Shown piece after piece: positions 50,721 through 62,534 of a stretch of 64,000 bases of DNA (position 1 is its first letter; each line of letters starts with the position of its first letter). Under the pieces are notes generated by a model that did not search any database, was not told where the DNA came from, and saw nothing but the letters and a program-made list of their open reading frames with translations. The stretch covers positions 124,001 to 188,000 of the forward strand of contig WBMV01007810.1 in the NCBI GenBank assembly GCA_013396655.1, given 5' to 3'. Position numbers and translations under genes: made by a program. The stretch comes from Campylorhamphus procurvoides (Eukaryota > Chordata > Aves > Passeriformes > Dendrocolaptidae).

Positions 50721-52159
50721 GAAGGAATCAGACTGGGAAGCTGGGGCTGAGTCACATGGTCAGCAGGAGTGTCTGGGCAGCATCTGCCCTCCAAGCTCAG
50801 TGGGACATGCTGTCAGCACACAGGCAGCAGCCTCTCCTCCAGCTGGTCCATTTACAGAGGCTCCCTCTTGGAAATTGCTCCAGTCCCACTACGGTTCTGG
50901 GTGGTGATTCATCTGGTATCACAGTGTGGGGGTTTGTTATTGTTGATATTGATTTTGGATGGGGTTTTGGTTTTTTTTACTTTATTGTTTTGGAAGATGG
51001 GATAGATGAGTCTTGCCAAGTTCAAATGCTTTGAACCATCAAGTCCCTTGCATTACAGTGAAACCCCAGGTGACCCCCTCACATCAGTTGCTCTTCAGGA
51101 GCTCTATACATGGCCTCTGCCAGCCTGTGTGCTCTCACCTCAGCTAGGATACTGCTGTTTCCCACTTCTTTTTCTCTGCCCTCCCCTTTTTCTGGGATCT
51201 TGTCTGTCTACTCTGGGCAGCATGCTCTCCTTCTTCCCTGAAGAGGTACATCAGGAGATATCTGTGTGTGTTTCCTGTGTGGTCTGACCAGAGGCTACTC
51301 CCAAGCCACCCACACCTGCAGCGATTGCAGTGTGCCCTCTGCTGTCTTGATATCCGTGTAGTCTGGAGCTTCTGAGAATTACAGAAGCTGAGTCTCTGCC
51401 CAGAAGCAAAATCATCTGTGACCCCCCTGCCCTGGTACGGCCTCAGCTGAGGGAGCTGCATCATTTCTTAGCAGGTAAGAAAAAATCACCATTGCTTTGG
51501 GGGAAATGTCTGATCTTTGCTGTGACCGAAGATGTAAGTAGGTTGTTTTTAAATTTGTTTACCTTACCATTGCAGTATAAAAGGAAACAAAAGAATGAAT
51601 AAGATATGACACCTAAAGGGCAGAGAGAACTAGCTAGGTGAAGAAGTACAATATTAGTCTTAGCTAAATTTGCCAGGTTTTCCTACTGTTGCTATATCTG
51701 TGCTCAAAAAAAAAAAAAAGGAAAAAAAGCCTCTAATCAACCTGATCAGAGCAAGAGAATAGGTGCAGGTGTCTCTGCATAGTCAAAGGCCTATTTACAC
51801 ACTATTATTGAAGGAAATTCAAGTGGAAGAATTTGTAGACAATAATTAATGCAGTTAGTTATGCATTTTCAGTCAGCATTTCACATTATTTTTAGGCTTG
51901 TAGCAAGTTTGCACTTTTAAAGCCTGAATACAAAATTTTATAATGATCATATTTCCTCATTTGCAGCCATAGCATAATTCAAACTAATCCCTTATGTCAA
52001 GTAGAGTGTAGTGCCAGAGTGACTTCTTGAGTGACTCTGTCCAGGTCCAGGAGATTTCTCAGAGCAGTCTACAGCTCCATTTCAGATCACTGATCTCCAC
52101 ATATGGTAACCCATACAGATACTGAGGAGCCCCATGTCTGGGGACATACAAAAGGGTGA
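50721..52159. other. Intergenic desert, segment 6
   Basis: Includes a T-rich stretch near 50970 and an A-rich run at 51708-51727. No gene recognised. Confidence 0.45.
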
Positions 52160-52392
52160 AGGTAAGTTTAAGGGTGGCAGATGAACACTAAAGGATTTGC
52201 TTTGACAGTGGTGCAGCACTGTGACAAGTGTCCAGGAAGGTGGAGCAGTCTCCATCTGCAGAGATCTTCAAGATTTGGCTAAAGAAAGGCATGGCCAACA
52301 AAAGGCCTGTTGGCAATAGCCCTGCTTCAGGTAGGAGGTTGAACTACACAGCCACCAAGATCCCTTCCAGGCTGGCTCTTCCATGATTCTGC
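52160..52392 (+). mobile_element. CR1 LINE 3' fragment, + orientation
   Basis: The 3' part is recognisable from ggagcagtctccatctgcag and agatcttcaagatttggct through ccctgcttcaggtaggaggt, ttgaactacacagcc and atcccttccaggctgg to the end ccatgattctgcagg. It is more diverged than the copies at 14.9 and 36.5 kb. Confidence 0.8.
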
Positions 52393-55300
52393 AGGACTGC
52401 CCAAATCCTCGTGGAGGCCCAGCCTGGCAGAGGTGCTCAGATCACATTATCTTCACTTTGACAGTCAGTTCAGCTCTGCAAACAGCTGCCAAGGAAACAG
52501 ATTCTCTCCATCCTTCACCATCTAACCAGGTTCTTGGAGCATTTATATGGAGTTGTTGAGATATGCTGCTAGGCTTAGCATGGCAAAAAGAGAGAGACAA
52601 GGAATTTTCCAACACTTTTCTTGAAATCTCAAGGCTTGAAAGTGAGAATAAGTCAAACTCATCAAGCCAGTTGAAAACAGGTCTGGTCCAGAAGGAAGGG
52701 ATCATGAGATCTGATCCTGGAATACAGGCCTCCCTGTGTTTTTTGCTTCCCAGAACATCCTGATAGAATGGAGAGTATAGCAACTGGCAATAGAATAGTT
52801 CTGCTCACGCCAGCCTTGTCCTAGGGCAGGCCATTCTTATGATGCAGCAGAACCCTACTTCTTTCTGATTAGGGTGCTAACAGAGGAGTCCTTGCAAACC
52901 TTCCTGTAGCAATGTAAGGTGTGGTTGTGAGTACCCGTTTTATGTCTCTGCTGTAGCTTTATTTCAGTTTCTAGAGCTAAACAGGATGGAAAGGGACATG
53001 TAGAGAACCTAATTTCATTTTTTGATAATTCTCTTCAAGTAGCTCCTTAGCTTTGTTGCAAACATGAAATCAGGTATTGGAGACTTTCCTTCTCAAGGCA
53101 GATGAGATCAGGATGGTTGGAGAAGCCTCAGCAGAGGACTCCAAGGACCAGAATGGCAAAGTTATGTGAGGATGCAGAAAGGGGCTTTGTGGGCTCTTCA
53201 GATGTGCTCTCCAGGCTTGGTGACCTCCCCTGCAACTGAGGTCAATGGAACAGGGACTCTGCAGAGCAGACCCTGGTGTCATTCCAGTAGCTGGTGGTTT
53301 CTGTTTGCAGAAAGGGAGCTGCTTGGGTTTGCCTGGTAAGTAGGTGGTCCAGCACCATACATGTGGTTCCCCCCAGCAAAGGATGATGCTTTGAGGAGGG
53401 GAAAGAAGAATCCAAGCAGAAAGCCTCCCTTGAGTTTTCCCTCCCTTCCTCCAACTCTGTTTGGTAGTTATCTACAGCAGGGGCAATTTGACCCCCAGAC
53501 AGAGGGGTCTCACAAAATATGAGTAAGTCTCAAGGGTTCAACACAAAGGCCTTTTGTGTTGCATGCTGTGGAGTTAATCATCAGTCACAGTTGTCTACCA
53601 TCAGTCTCCACAGTCAATTCCACACAATGTGATTATACCTCATCAAAGTTAATTTACCAAGCTGTTTAAAAGGCTGTACAGTACAGTGAGCCTCCTCCCA
53701 CCACTAGCATCTTTTTCAGCTGCTCCCCTGCTGAGGATGCTTCAGGCTGGGTGGTCCCAGCAACACCCTGACGCATTTTTCAATCTTGTCAGCAGCCTGG
53801 AATAGTGTCCTTTCTTCTGAGCTCTTGGCTTCGTTTCCCAGCCCAAGTTACAGGAGTCCTGTGGAAAATGATTTGGAGTACAAGAGGCAGCTCTGATAAT
53901 GGAAAACGTCTGTGAGGGATTGGAACATTGGCTTGTAATCCCTGGACAAAACTGCCTCATTCAGAAAAAAAGGGGAGGGGGGGGAAGGTGAAAGCTTGCA
54001 GAACAAAGATCTTATTTCACTTCGTGAAATGTACACGTGATATTTTCTCTGGAATGCCTCACTGACAGACAGGCACAAATTTTCCAGGGACCATGCCTTT
54101 TATTTAAGCTCAGACAAGGCCATAAATGGCTGTGAAAAGTATGTAAATTCACAGCTGATGTTAATTTGCCATTTCCAGGCTCCACACTAACTCAGAGCCA
54201 TGCCATTCCCAGGTATGCATTTCCTGGGGAGTGGAATGGTGGGAAAGGCCTCTAAAAGCCCTGCCCTTGAGCTTCTGGACTGATGTCATGTACATCATGT
54301 ACAGATTTGCACAGGGGCACAAGGTTACAAAATTGGCTCTAACCAGACCTGCTTGTGTCACTTATCTGTTGAGCTTCTCCCCTCAAACTAGGATAGGTAC
54401 CCACAGGAGCCAAAACTGCCAAGCCAGATGTTTTTTCTGGAGCAGATGACCTTACACTTGCTAAATGGAGATATAGGCAAGTTTGTAAAAGACACTGGAG
54501 ATCTGGGTTCAGTGGAGAGATTTTATTCAGCATTTCGGGCTCTCCTAGTTCTATTGCTAAACAGCTGCACCTCTTGTTGTGGGAAGTCATGGACATAGAC
54601 ATTTAAGCAGAGTCAAGTTCGGTTCCAGTGAACACAGTTTCTACAGGTGGGATTCTGCTAGTGTTCAAGTCTATGAACTTGTGAGCATCAGTTGTTCAGA
54701 TGGGATTTGAGAAGATGCCACACTACCACTGTGAATTTGTCCCTTCCCTCAGCCTTTCAGAGCGAGGCAGACCTCTCCAAACCTGTGCCATTCAGCTGGA
54801 ACCTGCCTGTCCCCTTTTCTAAGACCTCTGATAGTGGTTTCATCTTTTCTTTCTGCTCATGGCTTGCTTTGTTCATCTCTTCCAGTCTCCTGTTTTGCCA
54901 AGAAGGTGTCTCTCACCTTCCTTGCCTTGCTATCTAACAGAGTTCAGTGGTCTCTGCAGCACTTCAGTGGCCCAGAGCAATGAGTATATTATCAGAGCTT
55001 GCCCATCCAGCTCTCCCAGTTTCCATTCTCCTGGGACAACTCATTCACTTTGCAATCACAGCTTCTTATCCGCTTGCTTCCTATCACTAACATTTCCAGT
55101 CCAAAAGCTTTCTCTCACACAGGTTAAAAGCAGTGACCTCTTCCTTTGGATTGACTTTGTTTACACCTATTTATCCTCTTCTTACACAAAAAAGGTCTGG
55201 CATAAATCCTGACCCACTGGGGCAGCTTGGCTGCATCAATTAAAGGCCAGCATGTTCAGATATGGATGTCTAATGTCAGCCTTTCTCCATACTTACCACC

Positions 55301-58232
55301 TAATGCAACAACCATATTTTCAGATGCTTGGCAACTGCACTTGCCAGCCTCTGTGGTGGGGCCAAGGATGCTTAGAATCTCCTAGGGAATGACAGCTCTG
55401 CTTGAAGACAAGCATTGAACCTTTGTATGGAGGGAAACTGAAACCCCTTAATTTCCACTGTTTAGCCCAAGGCTGGGAGGGGAATATATGATTTCATAGC
55501 ATTGCTAAGCAATGACAAGAGCTAGTCTCTAGGGTGAGCTGTGTTTACTAATACATTGCACATTTTCTTGCTTAACAGCATAGTTTCTCATTTTATAAGA
55601 GTCCCTGAACTCATGTTTATGTTCTAGGTCAGCTGACCAAATTTACATGGCCAACTCCCAAGCTTTCTCATATATACTACCAGAACAGACATCGCGAATC
55701 CGTGTACAGAACATTGCAACAATCTGCAGTTAAATAAGGCTGTGCCAACCTTTCCTTCTGGTCTCACAGACCCCTGGTGACTCACAGAGCTGCAGTTCCA
55801 CACCCAACCCTCACTGACCCAGGAGCAACTCACATAATTCAAACACATTTTAGGCAGCAAAATTCCTGAATGCCTTCTAGCAAATATCCCAGGCTCTACC
55901 AAGGACTGGGCCAAATAGCTAACTGTGTGTGAGCATGTTCTATGCTAGCGGATTGCCCAGCCTTGGAGGATGAGAAATGGCTAATAAAATTATTCAGTGT
56001 GGATAGGAGAACCCAGGAACTTGTGTCCTCTGAACCATACAAATGACTGGTGCAGTCCATGGGGGTCTTTTTATATATATAATGTAGGGGTAAGAAGTAG
56101 GTATGTACAAGACGTGAGTTTGAGATACACTCTGACAGTCCCTTAGCAGTGTTGAGAGCCAGGATTTGCTGTGGCAAATGTTTGAATGGATCAGTGGCAT
56201 TCTGAAGTTAACTCAATTTCTACTGTCACAGAGCTGTGGACAAATTATGCATGTTAGGAGACATCCACAGACTGAGCTGCTCTGCAGAGGGTCACCTCAG
56301 CAGTCTCTGAGCTCCCACTTTCCATAGATGGATTCTGTGCTGTTGAGGCACACAGAAGCCCCTACACAAAAATCCCCCTACATCTCAGCAGCTCATCAGC
56401 TCTGTGTCCTTGCTCTCCCTTCCCAAAAATGGGCTGTTTCCACACACCCTAGCGTCTCCTGTGCTGTTCATATTAATACAGGTGCAACCCAGTCCTGTTG
56501 CCTCAGCTGTGGGAATTCTGTGGGACCTTTCTTGCCAGTTTCCTTAGTTTGAAGAATCTGATTCCCACCACCGATCTGCTCCCACCAGCAGGCACCATGC
56601 TCTAAAGCATCCTTCTCCAGAGGCTCTTCTGGGCACCTCCTCTGCCCAGCACTGGATTCAGCTTTGGTTGCAAGCAGTGCTTGAGGAGTGTTCAAATACT
56701 GCAGGGAGGGGAGAAGGGCAGGGGCGTTAACCAACACATCCCCTTGAAATGTCCACTTGCTCTTTTGGCACTTGGTGCTCTGACTTGGTAGCCAAGATTT
56801 GTGAGTCCCCCAGCTAAACCACAAGTGATGATCTTTGGCTGCTGAAGAAAGAGCCTCTTGCTTCTTTACAGCAGGATGTCAAGTATAAGCACACCTCCAG
56901 GAGTTTTCTGGATATTTCATTCAAACATTAAGCTTGCCCCTGCATGACAGGAGCAATTGAGAGGTGAGACAAGTGAGTGGCATGTGGAGAACTTGTGTTT
57001 TGTTGATATAATTGATAGATTATAATGGCCTGTGTCTGAGCTCAAGACATCCTGGGTTGATTTCCTGCTACATTCACTAGCACAAACCCCCTACTGTTTC
57101 AGCTAATGGAGAAAGTGCTCTTAATTGTGTGAATCGGGATTTGCCAGTGGCAGATAACCGCTTGCTCCACAGGAATAGCCTGTTGGGGATGGGTGCCTGG
57201 GTTATTGTATGGAATATGGCAGGGCTGAGTACATCTTTGTAGCTCAATGATGCAGAAAGACAAAGTAGCTGAAATTTTATCTGGCCACAGATAAGTCCTG
57301 GGTTTGACTCTATGCTCTGACCTTAGCAGCTCCTCAGTGAATGTGTCTGGAAAGTGAGGGAGATAATGGGAAAGGAAGTGGAAAGCAGTGATGATTATTT
57401 CCTCACTTACAGAGAACAATGTCATATTTAACAGTATGTGCTGTGAAGTGCCTGTGACATTAGCAGGTATGGAGGCAAGGAGGGACTCTGCCTTGCAGTA
57501 TATCTCCATGGCAATACACCCCTGAATGTTGGTTTATGTTGCAGCATTACGTGCAAGGAAATCCATCTTATGAGCTGGACAGGCCCATCCAGCTGCCTGC
57601 ACAGTGTACAACTCATCTTACCTTGATACCAGTCCCAAGACTTCCTTTACCAGGCTCCTATAGTTGCCTATTGTACTATCAGCCTCTCTCTGAGGAGCAT
57701 TCTGTGACCAGACTCAAATCCAGCAAACTGTGGCAGTAGCACATAGGCTAGGGCCCCACAAAATAAACTGTGGGTACAGATGTCTTGCTAGTGACTGCCA
57801 CATTTGGATGGAATAAGGTTCTTGCTCATCTAAGCAACAAGCCACATCTCCTCTGCACCAGGATGGATGTGCCAGGCAGCCCCCATGAACTGATCTCTAT
57901 GACCAAACTGCATCTGCACAATGGTAGAGGCACATATCTGACAGTCGGGATGGTTCATAATCCACATGAGGCTGGAGGGCAGTCTTGTAGGTGCCAGCAG
58001 GGGTTATGGGACGGCCTGGGAATCCTGTTTCCTTCATGCCAGCTATTTCACCGAATGTGTGAGCTGTATTCATTGTGCATAAGGAATCACAGTAATTCTG
58101 ACAGGACCGTATCTCCAGAGCACAGCCACTGGACTTGTCAGCTCTGAGCTGTTTGACCATGGGCTGGTGGCCTCCTGTGGGGCACTTTCAGGGCATGGTA
58201 CCAGTCTGCTTCTGGATAGGTAGGATTTCTTT
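52393..58232. other. Intergenic desert, segment 7
   Basis: Single-copy sequence with a short purine run at 53965-53988. No exon, RNA gene or repeat family recognised. Open frames here are short or lack recognisable homology. Confidence 0.45.
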
Positions 58233-58374
58233 TCACAGAATCACAGAATGTTCTGAGTTGAAAGGGACCCACAAAAATCATTGAATACAACTCCTAAGTC
58301 AATGGTCCATACAGGGATCAAAACCACTACCTTGGTGTTATTGACATCATGGTCTAACCAAGTTACCCTCAGCC
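58233..58374 (-). mobile_element. tRNA-Ile-derived SINE with CR1 tail (TguSINE1-like)
   Basis: On the - strand, bases 58374-58302 align to tRNA-Ile(AAU) from the D-arm onward (ttggttaga, the aataacaccaaggt anticodon region, gatccctgtatggacca 3' end). The 5' acceptor and D-arm start are more diverged. Bases 58301-58233 form a tail ending in CR1-type octamer repeats (ctgtgattctgtga). The same tail occurs at the 3' end of the CR1 at 19487. The B box is altered at CpG positions, so it is unlikely to be an active promoter. The family is known from passerines, where CR1 LINEs mobilise it. Confidence 0.85.
58302..58374 (-). other. tRNA-Ile-like head of the SINE (not a functional tRNA)
   Basis: About 14 substitutions in the 59 positions from the D-arm to CCA distinguish it from tRNA-Ile, and the acceptor and D-stem start is poorly preserved. 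Its direct junction to a CR1 tail marks it as retroposon sequence, not a tRNA gene. Confidence 0.8.
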
Positions 58375-61300
58375 AAGCTGTGGCAAATGCAAAGTGGATA
58401 TGGTTACACTGGCTGGGCATGAGTGCAGTTCTGTACCCACTCCTGTTGGGCACAGTTTAGCTGGGTGATCGCACCTGGGTGCTGGGGCTGGATGAAGTCT
58501 GTGAGGAAATGATGCCTTGGGAACTTGTCTTAAGTTAGAAAACCTCACCTTGAATCAGACATATCAAGGGTAAAGTTTAAGAGATGATTGTCAAGGACGT
58601 TTAGACATTTTGCTGCTCTAGCTAATGAAATATCCAAAAGTCCATCAAACACATTAGCCATTAAAGAATGCTTTCTAGACAAACCATATGGCTTGCTAGT
58701 GCCAGACTTTTGTGACCTTTGGTCGGCAATGTCCCCAGTATGACCTGCAAAATAAAGACATTTGCTATGGGGAGAAAGGGGAAGGTATGGTACTTTATTA
58801 CATCAGGTCTGAAGTAGGGCTTTAAGGAATCATGATTAGTACAACTGCTGCAGGTAATCCTTGCGTGACAGTGCTGGGGACTGGCTGCCTCACACCAGCC
58901 TTGCCATCACCCTAGAGGTCATTCGGGTCTGATGGCAGCACCTTTGAGGATGTAACTCTGCTCCAGGCTTTCCCCTCATATCTTGCAGTCCTGGCATGTT
59001 TCTGCTGTGACAGGTCAGGTGTCCTTTGGCCCTGCCTTAGGCACTGGCAGTCCGGTCCCTGAGGAGTCACTGCTCACATAGCTCCAGACAACATGGGAGT
59101 TCTCTGGTGCCACAGGAGCTGAGCCTTCTCAGCTACAATCCATTCACTATTCAAAAATAATGCCCTGCTTCTTAATTCCACCAAGTAACGTTGCTGCCAA
59201 TTTCTTAGTCTTCAATGGGACAGATTATTGCCCCTGCACGTAGGCCGCTTGCCAAATAACTTGGTTTCTTGAATTGTCACCTAAAATGCAGTGCAGATGT
59301 GGTGATCACTGACCTCAGCACAGCACTGCGAGCACAACCCCATCCCTTAGGGCAGATGTTTCATATGGAATGGGAAAGGAGGAGACATGAAGGATGTGGG
59401 TGGTGGATGGGAGTGAGGTAATGTGGAGAGGGTGATATCATGGTATAGCCACAAGGGCTGGGTGAGGGCTTAAGAAGTAATCTATTGGCATGTGTTTAGC
59501 CTCATTTCCCAGGGAAACGAGCCTTACAATATCACTTTGGGTGTATACGTGTCCACATGCTGTCATAAGGGAGAGGCTGCGGCTTCAGAGTAACCCTCGT
59601 GAGACACCAGAGATCCAGGGGAGTGATCTTGACCGTGCCCGAAGAATGGAGAAAGCCTCAGTTGTAGTCTGCATTTTATTAAACACATGAGAATGTATCC
59701 ACCCATGAGATGCATGCTTGCATGAGACCAGGCTTCATTCGCTCTGCTTCTCAGGCAACAACTTGTTACTGAATTTCAGTTGGACAGCCACGGGGACATA
59801 TATCTCAAAATTCACAATCCCATATGTGTAACAAAATGTTTGTTTTAGAAATACCAGTGACTGGAAAGTAAGTGTCAGCAGAAATAAAATACTGGTGTAT
59901 GTAACAGAGTAACAACTTCTCCGTAGAGCAATGATGCTCAATTTCTTCGGCCCACCAGAGCATTGCAATCTTCAAAATTTCAGGCAAGCATCATTCACCC
60001 TTATAATGAAGCTTTTAGCTGAAAGCATTTTTATGATACCACTTCAGTTGTATAGCCAGCAATGATGAATTACCTTATCCATTATGGCCGCAACTTGAAA
60101 CAACAACTGTAAACACATTTGCTTTCCCCTAATTCTGGTGCTTCTGATGCAAGCTCCCTATTTTGTGTCCATCATGAAAGAGCAAAGATTCCCATCAGAT
60201 TTATTTCTCATGCACTCAGGTAGCACAAACGGTTGCTTTGCAGTTTCCAGTTTTAAATGGTGAAAATGGAATAAAGGTGTAGAGTGTGTCAGATATCATG
60301 TATTTGGTCATAAAATATGTGTCTTTATGCACAGCTTAAAGCTTCGTCTTGTGCTGCTGGAAGGGATAACACACCTTTTTACTGACTTGGTAAGTTTCCT
60401 GACATGGCAGACATCCACACTACTCCAAACAACTTTGGCTCCATCACTATCATCATATTTCCAGCAAAGGGCTAAGGGTTATTCCCCCCAAGTCTATCAG
60501 ATAGTCAGGCCTCATCTGCACACAAAAGTTCTATGTGATTTAAAGGAATAACTGTACAAATGCCTTTCTGCCCTCGTGGATGGCTGTCCTGTGCTCACCC
60601 TCCCTGATGCTTGCATGGGAGATGCTTTTTGATTTTCACTTGTGCTGATTTCCACATGATAAAAACTAACTTGAAGAAACACATTTTTATGTACCTGTAT
60701 GCCAACACAGAATGAGAGATTTAATCCTTTACCTTCTGTTTCATACTCAGTCCTTTTGAGTGCACAGAAAGAAACTTCATGCTCATGCTGACCTACATAA
60801 TCCAGCAGAGTGGCTAATCACACTTACATGAGGTGACTGCCCATGGTGTCAGGGAGGGAATGCAGGCACGGGAGACCCCTGCTAGTGCTCGGTTCCCAAG
60901 AGTGGTATGAGTCACTTTCACTCTGTAGAAAAGTAGAAAGCCTCTGCTTGATGAGCATCACGGGATCAGAAATTAATGAATCTTTTGAAATGTATTTCTC
61001 ATTTGCCATTTGTATTTTTCTTATTGTAGCACTCATATCAGAGTGACTCAGAATGAGCCCAGTCCTATAATGCTTCTGCAAAGCAGAGGCCAGCTGATTT
61101 CAGCTGTAACTATGCCTGCACTGTGTCATAAGGCAAGGCAATCAATGACTCCAAAACAAAGAGGTGCATCGTGAAAGGTGAGTTTAAAACAAACAAACAA
61201 TGAAAACCATATAGCTCAGCATCAGCAGTGAAATAATTATACATCTCATGATAGATTTATAGGCTAGTACCACTCACAGATAGAAGCAGAACTTGCTGGG

Positions 61301-61999
61301 GAGGATGCTTTATAAACGCAAAATTAGTAACAGTAGTACTAAAAACAAAATTGAGTGAGGAAGCAGAGCCCAAGGAAGCACAGAAAAATGGCACAGCTGC
61401 CATGAATAGACCAGATGTGGGCTGATCTAGGATAACTCTTCACGGTTTTCTCCTTCCAGTGTGGGATGCTGGAAGTCTTTGATCTTGGTGAATAAGGAGG
61501 GTACACATGCCAGCATCTCCCTTGACACCTGCCTGCATTGAGGGCACAGAATAAAGCAGGGCAAGAAAATAGACAGCTTATGGGCATACTTGGTTACAGT
61601 GAGTTGGTATTTCAAAGACATCAGTGTCATTTTTTCTTCAAAACTCGAGGAAAAGCCCTTGACAATTGGCATCATAGTGTTGCTTGCTGTGACAGAGATT
61701 TCTGCATGTACCCAGGGCAATCGGTCTCTTTTCATTGCCAGATCCTTCCTTCCAGCTACCAGAGGCTGCTGAAATCCAGAGATGAAGAGATTAAACAAGA
61801 GGATCACAGGTATTTATACACAAATGAGCCACCAGGCATTTTAAGTGGGATTTCGGGCCCCTGTGCCTGGCATAACTGTTTCACTCAGTGCCTCCACTTA
61901 GATCCTAACACAGACGGGTCTAAACCCCGTATTTTTAAACCTCCCCGCATCCCACCACGAGTGGCACCTGTAACTGCGGCCGGGACTTCAGCGTGGCCT
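58375..61999. other. Intergenic desert, segment 8 (FSTL1 upstream)
   Basis: No coding sequence recognised. A short AAAC run lies at 61188-61200. A TATA-like ggtatttatac at 61809-61819 is about 500 bp from the likely FSTL1 start region and is probably not its core promoter. Confidence 0.5.
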
Positions 62000-62127
62000 T
62001 AGCGCCAGTGTTCGTGGGGACAGCGGGGTGAGTGGGTGGGTGGAGGAGCCACCGCGTTCCTCAGTTTCCCCATTTCTGTGGCCCCTCGGAGCGGTGCTCC
62101 TGGCCGCGGGGCTGTCCCCGGCACGGC

Positions 62128-62286
62128 GGGGATCCTGCCCGGTCTCTAGATCCGGGATCCTGCCCGCATCCCGGCTCGGGGATCCTTCCCGATCCCAGCT
62201 CGGGGATCCTGCCCGGTCCCGGCTCGGGGATCCTGCCCGGTCCCTACTCGGGGATCCTTTCCGGTCCCAGCTCGGGGATCCTGCCN
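62128..62286. repeat. 24-bp tandem array ending at an N
   Basis: About six and a half copies of a 24-bp unit near cggggatcctgcccggtccc plus ggct, each with a GGATCC. The single N of the window (62286) interrupts the last copy, after which unrelated sequence follows. The array may be collapsed or mis-sized in the assembly. Confidence 0.92.
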
Positions 62287-62393
62287 GCGAGGGGAGCCCT
62301 CCCCTTCCCTTCCCGTCCCTTCCCGAGCGAGTGAGCCGGAGCCGGGGAAGGCGCCTCCTTGAGCCGTGGTGCCCCGCCGGAGCCGCCCGCAGC

Positions 62394-62534
62394 ATGGTGA
62401 GCGGGCTCCGCCGGAGGGAAGTTCCGCGGCCCCGCCGGCCCCCGCTCACCGCCCCTCGCTCCCCTCTCTTGCAGGTCTGGAAAACTCTCCCGCTGCTCTG
62501 CGCCCTGCTGGCCGCCGCCCGCCTGCGAGCCGAG
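62394..62534 (+). CDS. FSTL1: Follistatin-like 1, start codon and signal-peptide exon (partial)
   Basis: FSTL1 is a secreted follistatin-domain glycoprotein. CDS here: 62394-62396 (ATG at the very end of exon 1, donor gtgagc) joined to 62475-62534 (acceptor ttgcag, donor gtaggc). The product starts MVWKTLPLL and ends in a Leu/Ala-rich signal core finishing RLRAE, 21 residues. Human FSTL1 begins MWKRWL with a similar core ending VRAE, then EELRSK. The next exon would carry the Cys-rich follistatin domain and lies beyond the window; I found no ICANVFC-type peptide up to 64000. The assignment rests on this short match plus the conserved HGD-NDUFB4-FSTL1 order and strands. Another secreted protein is possible but less likely. 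Confidence 0.75.
62397..62474 (+). other. FSTL1: FSTL1 intron 1, 78 nt, in frame and stop-free
   Basis: The 78 bases between donor gtgagc and acceptor ctcttgcag are a multiple of three and contain no stop in the ATG frame. If retained they would add 26 Arg/Pro-rich residues between Met1 and the signal core. The intron is close to the minimum size for vertebrates. Confidence 0.65.

Noticed and set aside
58302..58374. A tRNA-Ile gene
   Set aside because: It is too diverged, its acceptor and D-stem start are degraded, and it is fused to a CR1 tail. It is the head of a SINE.
61809..61819. TATA box for FSTL1
   Set aside because: It lies roughly 500 bp upstream of the likely start region, outside the CpG island. 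The gene looks TATA-less.
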